Source: Mycolicibacterium frederiksbergense (GTDB lineage Bacteria > Actinomycetota > Actinomycetes > Mycobacteriales > Mycobacteriaceae). Taken from it: a DNA stretch of 64,000 nucleotides. Location: positions 2,666,001 through 2,730,000 of the forward strand of contig NZ_CP038799.1 of NCBI RefSeq assembly GCF_012223425.1. The letters are read 5' to 3'. A model generated the notes under the pieces. It searched no databases. It saw only the letters and a program-made list of their open reading frames with translations, and was not told where the DNA came from. This document shows, piece by piece, positions 53,268 to 61,865 of the stretch. A program made the position numbers and the translations under genes. Each line of letters begins with the position of its first letter. Position 1 is the first letter of the stretch.

Positions 53268-54250
53268 GTCTGCGCACCGGTCCCATCGACGTCCACGCAC
53301 ACTGGTTGCCGCAGGAGCTGTTCGGGCTCGCACCGGGGTCGCCGCTGCCCGCGCTGCGGGACCGCGACGGCGAGCTCTGCCTGGGCGAACTCCCGCTGTC
53401 CATCGAGACGGGCGCGATGAGCGATGTGACCCGGGTGCTCGCCGACACCGATGCGGCCGGCCTGGGCTCCCGGGTGCTGTCCGCACCACCGTTCGCATTC
53501 CCCGTCGCTCACGCCGAGGGTGTCGACGAATTCGTCGGCGAGTTCAACGGCGCACTGGAAAAGGTGTGCCGCGACAACGCGGACCGGCTGCTCGGCCTGG
53601 GACTGGTCACGCTGCACGACCCGGACGCGGCCCGCAAACAGATCGAGACGATGGCCACCGCGTCGGTCATCCGCGGTATCGCGGTGCCCCCGCTGCTCGG
53701 TGGCACATCATTCGACGTGGATCCGATGCGTGAGATCCTCACCGCCGCAGCGCAGAACGACATGGCGGTGCTGGTACACCCGATGCAGCTGCCGCGCCCG
53801 GAATGGTCGTCGTACTACCTGGCCAACCTGATCGGCAACCCCGTGGAGTCCGCGACGGCGGCCGCCGCGCTGACCCTGGGCGGCGTGCTGGACGCGCTGC
53901 CCACGCTGCGGATCGTGCTGGTGCACGGCGGCGGGTGCGCTCCGGGGATCGTCGGGCGCTGGCAGCACGGCTGGGATCAGCGCGCCGACGTGCGGGCCGG
54001 GAACAGCCGGCCACCGCGGGAGGCGTTCGCCGACCTGTGGTTCGACACCCTGACCCACGATGTACCCGCGCTGGAACTGCTGCGCGCACAGGCCGGTCCC
54101 ACCCACCTGATGTGCGGCAGCGACTATCCGTTCGACATGGGAACGCCTGACCCGCTGGGGCTTCCGCGTGCGGTCGGTATCGACGACACTGCACTGGAGA
54201 CCAATGCCCGGGCATTCCTCGGGCTCGACAACGCAGGAGAGACAGCATGA
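53264..54250 (+). CDS. Amidohydrolase-2 family protein, ACMSD-like decarboxylase/hydrolase
   Basis: A 328-residue amidohydrolase_2 protein. The metal site is HxH in DVHAHWLP near the N-terminus, His in LVHPMQLP, His in VHGGG and Asp in GSDYPFDMG. This family includes non-oxidative decarboxylases such as aminocarboxymuconate-semialdehyde decarboxylase, gamma-resorcylate decarboxylase and picolinate-pathway enzymes. GTG 53264 overlaps the ATPase stop. It likely acts on a carboxylated aromatic or ring-fission product brought in by the transporter. Confidence 0.84.
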   Translation: MSLRTGPIDVHAHWLPQELFGLAPGSPLPALRDRDGELCLGELPLSIETGAMSDVTRVLADTDAAGLGSRVLSAPPFAFPVAHAEGVDEFVGEFNGALEKVCRDNADRLLGLGLVTLHDPDAARKQIETMATASVIRGIAVPPLLGGTSFDVDPMREILTAAAQNDMAVLVHPMQLPRPEWSSYYLANLIGNPVESATAAAALTLGGVLDALPTLRIVLVHGGGCAPGIVGRWQHGWDQRADVRAGNSRPPREAFADLWFDTLTHDVPALELLRAQAGPTHLMCGSDYPFDMGTPDPLGLPRAVGIDDTALETNARAFLGLDNAGETA

Positions 54251-55449
54251 GCGAGGCGAAGACGAACTGGGCCGGTCAACGGGCGCTGGTGATCGGCGGC
54301 TCGATCGGCGGGCTGACCACGGCGCTGCTGCTGCGCAGGCTGGGCTTCGACGTCGACGTGTATGAGCGGACCCCCACATCGCTGGACGGCCGGGGCGGCG
54401 GCATCGTGCTGCAACCCGATACCCTGCGCTGGTTCGTGGAGTGCAGTGATCAGCATCCCGAGAACGTCAGTACATCAACCCATTTCGTGCAGTATCTGGG
54501 TCGGGACAACGAGGTTCTGCACCGCGACCCGGCGCCGTGGAGCTACACGTCCTGGGGTACCTTCTACCGTGCGCTACTGTCCGACTTCGGCTCAGCGCAC
54601 TACCACCTGGGAGAGTACGCGGCCGGCTATGACCAGGATGCCGACGGTGTCGAGGTGCGATTCACCTCGGGACGGCGCGAGCGCGCCGATCTGGTGGTGT
54701 TCGCCGACGGGATCAGCTCGCCGAGCCGGCGCCGGATCTCACCCGGATCCACACTGGAGTATTCGGGCTATGTCGGTTGGCGCGGCACCGTGCCCGAAAA
54801 TCAGGTCAGCGCAGCAACCTTCGACCTGCTCCATGACGCGATCAGCTACAGCGTCGCACCGCACACCCACATCAACGTGTACCCGATCCCGTCCGGAGAC
54901 GGTGGCCTCGGTGTGGGGGAGCGCCTGCTGAACTATGTCTGGTACCGCAACGTCGCCGAAGGCCACGAGCTCGACGAACTCATGACCGACAAGCGTGGCT
55001 TCCTAGCGGGGGTGTCACTGCACCCGGGCCAGGTACAGGACCGGTTCATCGACGAGATGCGCACCGCGGCACCGGAACTGCTGGCTCCCGCGGCGGCAGA
55101 GGTGGTACTGCGCACCGAACAGCCCTACCTGCAGGCGGTGTTCGACGTGCAGGCCCAGCAGATGGCGACCGGGCGGGTCGCGCTCATCGGCGACGCGGCC
55201 AGCGCCGCGCGCCCGCATGCCGCCGCGGGTACCGCCAAGGCCGCCGCGAACGCCTGGGCCCTGTACGACGCGCTGTCCGACAGCGCCGATATCGCCGAAG
55301 CACTCGCCAAATGGGAGCCCGGCCAGCTCGAGCTGGCGCACAGCCTGATGCGCCGGGTCAAGGAGATGGGCACCCGCTCGCAGGTGGACTGCACCTGGGT
55401 GCCCGGCGACCCCGACAACCGCTTCGGCCTCTACGGCCCGGGCCACTGA
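54247..55449 (+). CDS. FAD-dependent aromatic monooxygenase, 2,6-dihydroxypyridine-hydroxylase-like
   Basis: A 400-residue class A flavin hydroxylase. The FAD motif is VIGGSIGGLTTALLLRRLG near residue 15, the middle DG-type motif is LVVFADGISSPSR near 150 and the GD motif is VALIGDAASAARPHAAAGTA near 310, the last being characteristic of dihydroxypyridine hydroxylases such as DhpH. ATG overlaps the amidohydrolase stop. It would hydroxylate an aromatic or N-heteroaromatic ring with NAD(P)H and O2. Confidence 0.86.
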   Translation: MSEAKTNWAGQRALVIGGSIGGLTTALLLRRLGFDVDVYERTPTSLDGRGGGIVLQPDTLRWFVECSDQHPENVSTSTHFVQYLGRDNEVLHRDPAPWSYTSWGTFYRALLSDFGSAHYHLGEYAAGYDQDADGVEVRFTSGRRERADLVVFADGISSPSRRRISPGSTLEYSGYVGWRGTVPENQVSAATFDLLHDAISYSVAPHTHINVYPIPSGDGGLGVGERLLNYVWYRNVAEGHELDELMTDKRGFLAGVSLHPGQVQDRFIDEMRTAAPELLAPAAAEVVLRTEQPYLQAVFDVQAQQMATGRVALIGDAASAARPHAAAGTAKAAANAWALYDALSDSADIAEALAKWEPGQLELAHSLMRRVKEMGTRSQVDCTWVPGDPDNRFGLYGPGH

Positions 55450-55468
55450 ACATCCTCAAGGAGAAGAC

Positions 55469-55903
55469 ATGTCAAGCACGCACGATTTCCTCACCGACGC
55501 CCCACTGGCCGGCACCTTGATGGGTACCGACTTCGAGGGCTGGAGCGCCGACCTGCGCGCCGAGTTCGACACGTACTCCCACGACGGTTACGTCGGCTCC
55601 CGGCTGCTGAGCCAGAACGAGCGGGTCCGGGTGTGGGAGATCCGGCTGGCACCCGGTGAGCGCTGGCACGCCCATCGCCATGTGCTGGACTACTTCTGGA
55701 CGGCGGTCAATGCCGGTAGCAGCCGCCAGCACACCTCCGACGGCACCACCCGCGATGTGTCCTACGCCGCCGGTGAGACCCGGCACTTCAGCTTCGCGGC
55801 CGGTGAGTACCTACTGCACGATATCGAGAACGTCGGCGACACCGAATTGGTCTTCACCACGGTGGAACACCTCGACTCGGCGAACGCAGCGTTGGAGATC
55901 TGA
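55469..55903 (+). CDS. Cupin-domain protein, probable dioxygenase or isomerase
   Basis: A 144-residue single-cupin protein. Motif 1 has PGERWHAHRH followed by Asp, giving two metal-binding His; motif 2 reads YLLHDIENVGDTEL. Small cupins serve as ring-cleaving dioxygenases, isomerases or sugar-binding enzymes. AAGGAG precedes ATG 55469 and the gene closes the operon before a strong terminator. Its role with the monooxygenase and amidohydrolase may be ring opening, which is inference. Confidence 0.78.
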   Translation: MSSTHDFLTDAPLAGTLMGTDFEGWSADLRAEFDTYSHDGYVGSRLLSQNERVRVWEIRLAPGERWHAHRHVLDYFWTAVNAGSSRQHTSDGTTRDVSYAAGETRHFSFAAGEYLLHDIENVGDTELVFTTVEHLDSANAALEI

Positions 55904-55906
55904 CAA

Positions 55907-55934
55907 CAGCGGCGGGCCTGATGGCCCGCCGCTG
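55907..55934. terminator. Bidirectional intrinsic terminator (12-bp GC stem)
   Basis: CAGCGGCGGGCC (55907-55918) and its exact complement GGCCCGCCGCTG (55923-55934) enclose the loop TGAT. It lies between the convergent cupin and CsbD genes, four bases after the cupin stop. No long U-tract follows, as is usual in mycobacteria, but the stem is strong enough to end both transcripts. Confidence 0.8.
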
Positions 55935-55941
55935 CATCAGA

Positions 55942-56115
55942 TCAGTTGGTGAACTTGTCCTTGATGTTCTCGCCGACCTTCTTGACGCCCGAGACGCCCT
56001 GATCCTTCTTGCCTTCGGCCTTGAGTTCGTCGTTGTTGGTGACGTCTCCGACGACCTCCTTGGCCTTGCCGATGGCGTCCTCGGCCGCGTTCTTGGCCTT
56101 GTCCACAATTCCCAT
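55942..56115 (-). CDS. CsbD-family small stress protein
   Basis: A 57-residue hydrophilic protein starting MGIVDKAKNAAEDAIGKAKE and continuing with a Gly/Asp-Asn-Asp-Glu-Leu-Lys-Ala-Glu-Gly segment, the CsbD signature. It is rich in Lys, Glu, Ala and Gly and lacks hydrophobic cores, typical of stress-induced disordered proteins. AAAGGA lies eight bases before ATG 56115. It is the first of two CsbD-type genes on this strand. Confidence 0.85.
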   Translation of the reverse strand: MGIVDKAKNAAEDAIGKAKEVVGDVTNNDELKAEGKKDQGVSGVKKVGENIKDKFTN

Positions 56116-56154
56116 TTTCGTTTCCTTTCTCCAGAGGTCCGCTGACCGGATTGG

Positions 56155-56505
56155 TCAGCGGGTCAATGCGCGGGCGATGCCGGCCGCGGCGGCCTTCTTG
56201 GCGACAGGGTGCTTCTTGGACCGCGACGCCCGGCGGTTACGGCGAACGGCGAGGGCCACCACGACGGCGATGCCGGCGAGCGCGGCGATGACCACCCGAG
56301 AGTCGGCGGACTGGGAGACGGCCTGCTTGACCTCGCCGGCCGCCTCCTGCGCCTTGTCTGCCACCGCCTCGACGCCCTGCTTGACCTGTGCGCCGGCCTT
56401 GTCGGCGGCGCCTTCGGCGCGCAGCTCGTCATCCCCGGTGATCTCGCCGACGGTCTGCTTGGCACTGCCGGTGAGCTCTTCGGCCTTGTTGGAGATGTCA
56501 CCCAT
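56155..56505 (-). CDS. CsbD-like protein with a C-terminal membrane segment
   Basis: A 116-residue protein. Residues 1-40 repeat the CsbD pattern (MGDISNKAEELTGSAKQ, then GDDELRAEG), a second Lys/Glu/Ala repeat follows, then one hydrophobic segment near residues 70-87 (VVIAALAGIAVVVALAV) and an Arg/Lys-rich tail. It is a membrane-tethered version of the neighbouring CsbD protein, suggesting a paired stress response at the envelope. ATG 56505 is the family start. Confidence 0.8.
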   Translation of the reverse strand: MGDISNKAEELTGSAKQTVGEITGDDELRAEGAADKAGAQVKQGVEAVADKAQEAAGEVKQAVSQSADSRVVIAALAGIAVVVALAVRRNRRASRSKKHPVAKKAAAAGIARALTR

Positions 56506-56602
56506 GGTGCTGTCCTTATCGTGTGAGTTGATGTCTATTGGTCGTGACCGGACATCGGAACCGCACGCCGTGGCCGGCGTGAGGCTGCTCACAGGACATC
56601 GC

Positions 56603-57841
56603 TCAGGTGATGCGTGGGATCTCCGCGTTGATCGCGTTCAGCAGCGCCGGATAGCGCTTGGCCTCCGGATGCCCGCTCGGCTTACCGCTGCTGACCACCG
56701 CCACCGAGAGAGCGCGCTGCGGGTCCGCCCACATCGCGATATCGGTGAGCCCGGTGTGCCCGAAGGCGCCGTCGGCGTCGCGGCCGAACGGCCCGAACCG
56801 CTTGGACCCGAGCATGTACCCGGTACCCCAGCGCATGGGCGCCAGGCCGGTCGCCAGGTCCGGGCGTAGCCGACGGGCCTGCGTGGTCGCGGCTCGCAGC
56901 GTCTCGGGTGAGAGCACCCGGACCCCGTCGAGTTCACCGCCGCGGCAAAGAATCTCGGCGAATCTGGACAGCTCGTGGGCGTTGGACACGGTGTTCGACG
57001 ACGGGACGACGCCGGTGAGGAATTCCGGTGTGTTCGAGAACGGGATGATCTGCTGCGGGGTGCCGCCGACCGCGGTCTTGAACGCCTTGGCGATCGGTGC
57101 GGGTAGCGGTTTGCCGGTGACATGACTGGGGGCCACCAGCGGAACATCCTGCGCCGCAACACCATAATTCGTCCAGCGAAACCCCAGCGGGTCGAGGATC
57201 TGCTCGGCGAGGATGTCGCGGATGCTGCGCCCGGTTGCCGCGGAGATGATCTCGCGCATCAGCGGGCCCCAGGTCACACCGTGGTAGATGTGCACCAGGC
57301 CGGGCCGGTACACCGGTTTCATCCGGCCCAGCATGTCGCGGGCGTACTCGCTGTCGTCCATCCGTTTGAGATCCGGTTTGGGGCCGGTCGCGAAAGGGAT
57401 GCCCGCGCTGTGGGTGACCACGTGGCGGATGGTGGTGCGGCCCTTGCCGTGGCTGGTGTAGTTGGGCAGGTAATCGCACACCCGGTCTTCCAGGGAGAAC
57501 GCGCCGCGCTCGACCAGCATGTGGGTGACGGTGGTGGTGATCGCCTTGGCGGTCGAGTACACGCAGAACGGGGTGCTGGTGGCGACCGGAATCTGTTCGG
57601 CGTCAACGGAATCACCTGGGCCGTTGCCCCAACCGTGACCGATGGCCCGGTCGAGGATGACCTTGCCGTTGCGGCGCAGGCACACCTGGATCGCCGGATG
57701 CATCCCGGCGGAGTACCAGTGCCGGGCGGCATCCCAGATGCGTTCCACCGCAGCGGAATCGACCTCGGAATGGTCCTCCTCGGCGCGGTCGGTGACGGCG
57801 TCGAGGTCGGCGGGAACCCGGATGCGTCGGTCGTCGGTCAC
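56603..57841 (-). CDS. lipE: LipE-like serine hydrolase (beta-lactamase/carboxylesterase fold)
   Basis: A 412-residue class C beta-lactamase-like hydrolase. The SxxK nucleophile is in CVYSTAKAI near residue 95, a Tyr motif follows in HIYHGVTWG near 185 and the third motif resembles HTGLTDIAMW near 365. It agrees by memory with the mycobacterial lipase/esterase LipE in length and motifs. The stop lies in a 100-base gap after the CsbD-like gene. A nitrobindin gene overlaps its start. The natural substrate is unknown; the assignment to LipE is from recall. Confidence 0.78.
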   Translation of the reverse strand: MTDDRRIRVPADLDAVTDRAEEDHSEVDSAAVERIWDAARHWYSAGMHPAIQVCLRRNGKVILDRAIGHGWGNGPGDSVDAEQIPVATSTPFCVYSTAKAITTTVTHMLVERGAFSLEDRVCDYLPNYTSHGKGRTTIRHVVTHSAGIPFATGPKPDLKRMDDSEYARDMLGRMKPVYRPGLVHIYHGVTWGPLMREIISAATGRSIRDILAEQILDPLGFRWTNYGVAAQDVPLVAPSHVTGKPLPAPIAKAFKTAVGGTPQQIIPFSNTPEFLTGVVPSSNTVSNAHELSRFAEILCRGGELDGVRVLSPETLRAATTQARRLRPDLATGLAPMRWGTGYMLGSKRFGPFGRDADGAFGHTGLTDIAMWADPQRALSVAVVSSGKPSGHPEAKRYPALLNAINAEIPRIT

Positions 57842-58323
57842 GGTTGTTCCTTTCGCAGCACGGCGGCGAGATGGTGCCGCAGCGGTTGGCCGACCGCGGC
57901 CATCCGCACCGTGTAGCTCAGATGGTCACCACGCAGGGTGAGGGTGCGCGACAGCGCGGTGACCTCCTTGGCGGACGCGGAGCGCCCGATGCTGGAGGTG
58001 AGTTGCATGGTCACGGTGCCGTCGGCGGCGATGTCCAGCGGGCCCTCCAGCACCTCCACGATGCCGGTGGGGTGAGCCAGCAGCCATTCCACCCGTCCCG
58101 GTGCGGGGACCCGGACGTATCCGGTCTCGGCGTGCAGCGCCCGGTCGTCATCGACGGCCTTGGTGCGCTGGGTGTAGGCCAGGAACGGCTTGCCGATGTG
58201 GCCGAAGGTGACGGTCTCCGAATATCCGAATGTCTCGATGGTGGGGTATTCGCCGGTACCGGACCCGGTCCAGGTGCCCACCAGGGGAGCGAGTACCGCC
58301 ACCGCGGGGTGCAGGTCGACCAT
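57838..58323 (-). CDS. Nitrobindin (heme-binding, peroxynitrite isomerase-like)
   Basis: A 161-residue FABP-like beta-barrel. The signature GTWTGSGTGEYPTIE lies near residue 15 and the axial His is likely in the C-terminal LRHHLAAVLRKE. This family (Rv2717c type) binds heme, NO and peroxynitrite. ATG 58323 is used; the end overlaps the LipE-like gene start, so the two are one transcript. Confidence 0.86.
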   Translation of the reverse strand: MVDLHPAVAVLAPLVGTWTGSGTGEYPTIETFGYSETVTFGHIGKPFLAYTQRTKAVDDDRALHAETGYVRVPAPGRVEWLLAHPTGIVEVLEGPLDIAADGTVTMQLTSSIGRSASAKEVTALSRTLTLRGDHLSYTVRMAAVGQPLRHHLAAVLRKEQP

Positions 58324-58371
58324 GGGGCCAACGTTACTTCGGCCCGATCGAAGTGGTGTACTGGCGCCGTT

Positions 58372-58842
58372 ATGACCTCTGAAATCGCCCTCGTCCCGGC
58401 CACAGAGCGCCCGCATCCGGCCCGACTGTCCAAGGCGCTGTACCCGGTGACCGGGGTTGCGCTCGCACGCTACGGCGACATGGACGCCAACGGACATGTG
58501 AACAATCTGGCGCTGGAATCGATGCACGAGAACGCCCGCGCGGAATTCAACGAGCGCATCTTTCCCGGCATCTATGACCCGGCGGCCCGCACGATCCGGC
58601 TGGTGACGGCCAACAACGTGGTGCATTTCCTGGCGGAGGTGCACTGGCCGTCGACCATCGAGACCGGCCTGGGCATCGGACGGCTGGGGCGGACCTCGTA
58701 TGTGGTGTCGACGGCGTTGTTCGTCGGCGAGGATTGCGTCGGCTTGTGCGACACCGTCCTGGTGATGCTCGGCGATGACGGTCCGATGCCGATCCCGCAA
58801 CAGGCGCGCGAACTACTCGGCGCGCACCTGCTGCGGGCGTAG
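58372..58842 (+). CDS. Hotdog-fold thioesterase
   Basis: A 156-residue single-hotdog protein with the 4-hydroxybenzoyl-CoA thioesterase signature YGDMDANGHVNNLALES near residue 35-50, containing the active-site Asp and the HVNN. It probably hydrolyses acyl-CoA or acyl-ACP. ATG 58372 is divergent from nitrobindin, 48 bases away. Its stop nearly meets that of the convergent aminotransferase. Confidence 0.85.
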   Translation: MTSEIALVPATERPHPARLSKALYPVTGVALARYGDMDANGHVNNLALESMHENARAEFNERIFPGIYDPAARTIRLVTANNVVHFLAEVHWPSTIETGLGIGRLGRTSYVVSTALFVGEDCVGLCDTVLVMLGDDGPMPIPQQARELLGAHLLRA

Positions 58843-58843
58843 G

Positions 58844-60217
58844 TCAGACCGCCGCGCCCAGCGCGGTGTCCAGGATCGCCAGACCCTCGCGCACCTCGTC
58901 GTCGGTGATGTTGCAGGCGGGCACGGCGTGGATGCGATTGAAGTTCGCGAACGGCAACAGCCCGCCGGACTTGCACGCGGCGATGACCGCATTCATCGCG
59001 GGACTCGAGCCGCCGTAGGGCGCCAACGGTTCACGCGTCTGCTGATCGGCCACCAGCTCGATGGCCCAGAACACCCCGAGGCCGCGGACCTCGCCCACGC
59101 AACGATGCTTGCCGGCCAGCTCGCGCAGACCGGGGCCGAGCACGTCGGAGCCGATGCGCTTGGCATTGGCCACCATGCCCTCGTCCTCCATCGCGTTGAT
59201 GGTGGCCACGGCCGCCGCACACGCCAGCGGGTGACCGGAGTAGGTCAGGCCGCCCGGATAGGCGCGGTCGGCGAAGGTGGCAGCGATCTCTTCGCTGATC
59301 GCCACGCCGCCCAGTGGGACGTAACCGGACGTGACGCCCTTGGCGAACGTGATGAGATCCGGTGTCACGCCGAAGTTCTGGATCGCGAACCACTCTCCGG
59401 TGCGCCCGAATCCGGCCATCACCTCGTCGGCGATCATCACGATGCCGTACTTGTCGCAGATCTCCCGCACGCCGGCCATGTACCCGGGCGGCGGCACCAT
59501 GATGCCCGCGGTGCCGGGCACCGACTCCAGGATGATCGCGGCGAATGACGACGCGCCCTCGTGCTGGATGAGGCGGTCGAGGTACTCCAACGCGCGCTCG
59601 GACTCCTGTTGCTCGTTCTCGGCATGGAACGAACTGCGGTACAGGAACGGACCGTTGAAGTGCACGACACCGCTGCTGGCGTAGTCATTCGGGTAGCGGC
59701 GCGGGTCGCCGGTCAGGTTGATCGCGGTGTCGGTGCCACCGTGGTAGGAGCGGTACCGCGAGAGCACCTTGTAGCGGCCAGTGTGCAGCCGTGCCATCCG
59801 GACCGCGTGCTCGACGGCGTCAGCGCCGCCGTTGGTGAAGAACACCTTGTTCAGATTGCCCGGGGTGCGCTCGGCGATCAGGCGGGCCGCCTCCGAGCGC
59901 GCATCGTTGGCATGCTGCGGCGCCACCGTGCAGAGCTTGGCGGCCTGGGCCTGGATGGCCGCGACGACCTTCGGGTGCTGATGGCCGATGTTGGTGAAGA
60001 CCAGCTGCCCGGAGAAGTCGAGCAGCCTGTTGCCGTCGCCGTCCCAGACATAGGAGCCGTCCGACGCCACGATGGTCATCGGCTTGATCTGCGCCTGCGC
60101 CGACCAGGAGTGGAAGACGTGCGCCCGGTCCAGTTCGTAGGTGTGGGCCGCCTCGGCGCGTGCGTCCTCGACCGACAAGCCGTTGGGCAGAGTCGCGGTG
60201 TCCTGAGTGGTGGTCAT
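58844..60217 (-). CDS. Class III (PLP) omega-aminotransferase
   Basis: A 457-residue aminotransferase. The PLP-binding Lys lies in LITFAKGVTSGYVPLGG, the Asp is in IADEVMAGFGRTGEW, and the phosphate-binding TNGGADAVE occurs near residue 118. The class transfers amino groups from beta-alanine, GABA or similar to pyruvate. ATG 60217 is used; ATG 60244 is possible. It follows mmsA by 42 bases on the same strand, which suggests beta-alanine or beta-amino acid catabolism to malonate semialdehyde and acetyl-CoA. Confidence 0.87.
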   Translation of the reverse strand: MTTTQDTATLPNGLSVEDARAEAAHTYELDRAHVFHSWSAQAQIKPMTIVASDGSYVWDGDGNRLLDFSGQLVFTNIGHQHPKVVAAIQAQAAKLCTVAPQHANDARSEAARLIAERTPGNLNKVFFTNGGADAVEHAVRMARLHTGRYKVLSRYRSYHGGTDTAINLTGDPRRYPNDYASSGVVHFNGPFLYRSSFHAENEQQESERALEYLDRLIQHEGASSFAAIILESVPGTAGIMVPPPGYMAGVREICDKYGIVMIADEVMAGFGRTGEWFAIQNFGVTPDLITFAKGVTSGYVPLGGVAISEEIAATFADRAYPGGLTYSGHPLACAAAVATINAMEDEGMVANAKRIGSDVLGPGLRELAGKHRCVGEVRGLGVFWAIELVADQQTREPLAPYGGSSPAMNAVIAACKSGGLLPFANFNRIHAVPACNITDDEVREGLAILDTALGAAV

Positions 60218-60259
60218 GGGTCCATCTTTCACTGTGATCGGCATCGGCAGGCAACTAGT

Positions 60260-61753
60260 TCAGGCGTTCTCGGGGAAGCCGAGGTTGATGCCGCCGTGGC
60301 TGGGGTCCAGCCAGCGGCTGGTGATGGCCTTCTGGCGGGTGAAGAAGTGGACGCCGTCCATGCCGTGGGCGTGGCTGTCGCCGAACAGGGAGGCCTTCCA
60401 GCCGCCGAAGCTGTAGTAGGCCATGGGCACCGGGATGGGGACGTTGATGCCGACCATGCCGACCTCGACTTCGTTCTGGAAGCGCCGGGCGGCGCCACCG
60501 TCGTTGGTGAAGATGGCGGTGCCGTTGCCGTAGGGGTTGGTGTTGATCAACTCGAGCGCTTGGTCATAGGTGTCAACGCGCAGTACCGAGAGGACGGGGC
60601 CGAAGATCTCGTCGGTGTAGACGCTCATGTCGGGGGTGACGTTGTCGAGCAGGGTGGGGCCGAGCCAGAAGCCTTCGGCTCCGCCGTCGGGAGTGACGTT
60701 GCGGCCGTCGACGACGACCTTCGCGCCGTCGGCTTCGCCGGCGTCGATGTAGGACGCGACCTTGTCGCGATGCGCCTTGGTGACCAGGGGGCCCATGTCG
60801 GAGTCTTTGGTGCCGTCGCCGATTTTCAGGGGGGTGGTGCGTTCGGCGATCTTGGCGATGAGGTCGTCGGCGATGGGGCCGACGGCAACGCAGGCGCTGA
60901 TGGCCATGCAGCGTTCGCCTGCGGAGCCGAATCCGGCGTTGACCATGGCGTCGGCGGCCAGGTCGAGGTCGGCGTCGGGCAGGATGACGGCGTGGTTTTT
61001 CGCTCCGCCGAGGGCCTGGACGCGTTTGCCGGCGGCGGTGCCGGTGGCATAGACGTACTGGGCGATAGGGGTGGACCCCACGAAGGACACCGATTTGACC
61101 TTGGGGTTGGTGAGCAGTTCGTCGACGACGGTTTTGTCGCCTTGCAGCACGTTGAACACGCCGTCGGGCAGTCCGGCTTCCTTCCACAGTGCGGCCATCC
61201 ACAGCGAGGCGCTGGGATCCTTCTCCGACGGTTTGAGGATGACGGTGTTGCCGCATGCGATGGCGACCGGGAAGAACCACATGGGCACCATGGCGGGGAA
61301 GTTGAACGGGGAGATGATGCCGACGGGACCCAGGGCCTGGCGGATGGAGTACACGTCCACCTTGGTGGAGGCGTTCTCGGTGAATCCGCCCTTGAGCAGA
61401 TGCGGAATGCCGCAGGCGAATTCGACGACTTCCTGCCCGCGGGCGACCTCGCCCAGGGCGTCGGAGACGACCTTGCCGTGCTCGCTGGTGATGATCTCGG
61501 CGAGTTCGCCCTTGCGCTCGTTGAGCAGTTCACGGAAGGCGAAGAGCACCTGGGTGCGCTTGGCCAGGCTGGTGTCGCGCCAGGCGGGGAATGCGGCCGC
61601 GGCGGCATCGATGACAGTGCGGGCGTCCTCGACGCTGCCCAGGGCCACCTGACCGGTGACCTGGCCGGTCGCCGGATTGGTCACCGGCGCAGTGGCCTGC
61701 GAGGCGCCTTCGAAGAACGTGCCGTCACTCCAGTGCTGAACGGTGGCCTGCAT
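60260..61753 (-). CDS. mmsA: CoA-acylating methylmalonate-semialdehyde dehydrogenase
   Basis: A 497-residue ALDH-superfamily enzyme of the MMSDH branch. The catalytic Cys is in GSAGERCMAISA near residue 284, and the usual general-base Glu is replaced by Asn in GGAKNHAVILPDAD, the hallmark of this CoA-acylating type. FGGWKASLFGD and FFTRQKAITSRW occur near the C-terminus. It oxidises methylmalonate or malonate semialdehyde to propionyl- or acetyl-CoA in valine, inositol and beta-alanine breakdown. ATG 61753 is divergent from pucR over 109 bases. Confidence 0.92.
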   Translation of the reverse strand: MQATVQHWSDGTFFEGASQATAPVTNPATGQVTGQVALGSVEDARTVIDAAAAAFPAWRDTSLAKRTQVLFAFRELLNERKGELAEIITSEHGKVVSDALGEVARGQEVVEFACGIPHLLKGGFTENASTKVDVYSIRQALGPVGIISPFNFPAMVPMWFFPVAIACGNTVILKPSEKDPSASLWMAALWKEAGLPDGVFNVLQGDKTVVDELLTNPKVKSVSFVGSTPIAQYVYATGTAAGKRVQALGGAKNHAVILPDADLDLAADAMVNAGFGSAGERCMAISACVAVGPIADDLIAKIAERTTPLKIGDGTKDSDMGPLVTKAHRDKVASYIDAGEADGAKVVVDGRNVTPDGGAEGFWLGPTLLDNVTPDMSVYTDEIFGPVLSVLRVDTYDQALELINTNPYGNGTAIFTNDGGAARRFQNEVEVGMVGINVPIPVPMAYYSFGGWKASLFGDSHAHGMDGVHFFTRQKAITSRWLDPSHGGINLGFPENA

Positions 61754-61844
61754 CGCGATGAGCTCACTTTCTGTCGGGTTGCTTCCCAGTCTGGGGTCTG
61801 GCTCAGTGCCCGAATGGTGACGGAATGTCTCCAGATTGACCCTG

Positions 61845-61865
61845 GCATTTACACTGTGTAAATGC
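61845..61865. promoter_or_regulatory. Perfect 21-bp palindrome over the pucR start codon
   Basis: GCATTTACAC (61845-61854), T and GTGTAAATGC (61856-61865) form a fully complementary palindrome. The ATG at 61862 lies in its right arm, so a bound dimer would block both transcription and initiation of the PucR gene and could also affect mmsA 90 bases away. It is a strong operator candidate. Confidence 0.72.

Noticed and set aside
59561..61861. Long plus-strand open frame opposite the aminotransferase and mmsA
   Set aside because: It is antisense to two complete, motif-bearing enzymes, and its Gly/Val/Asp-rich translation has no domain.
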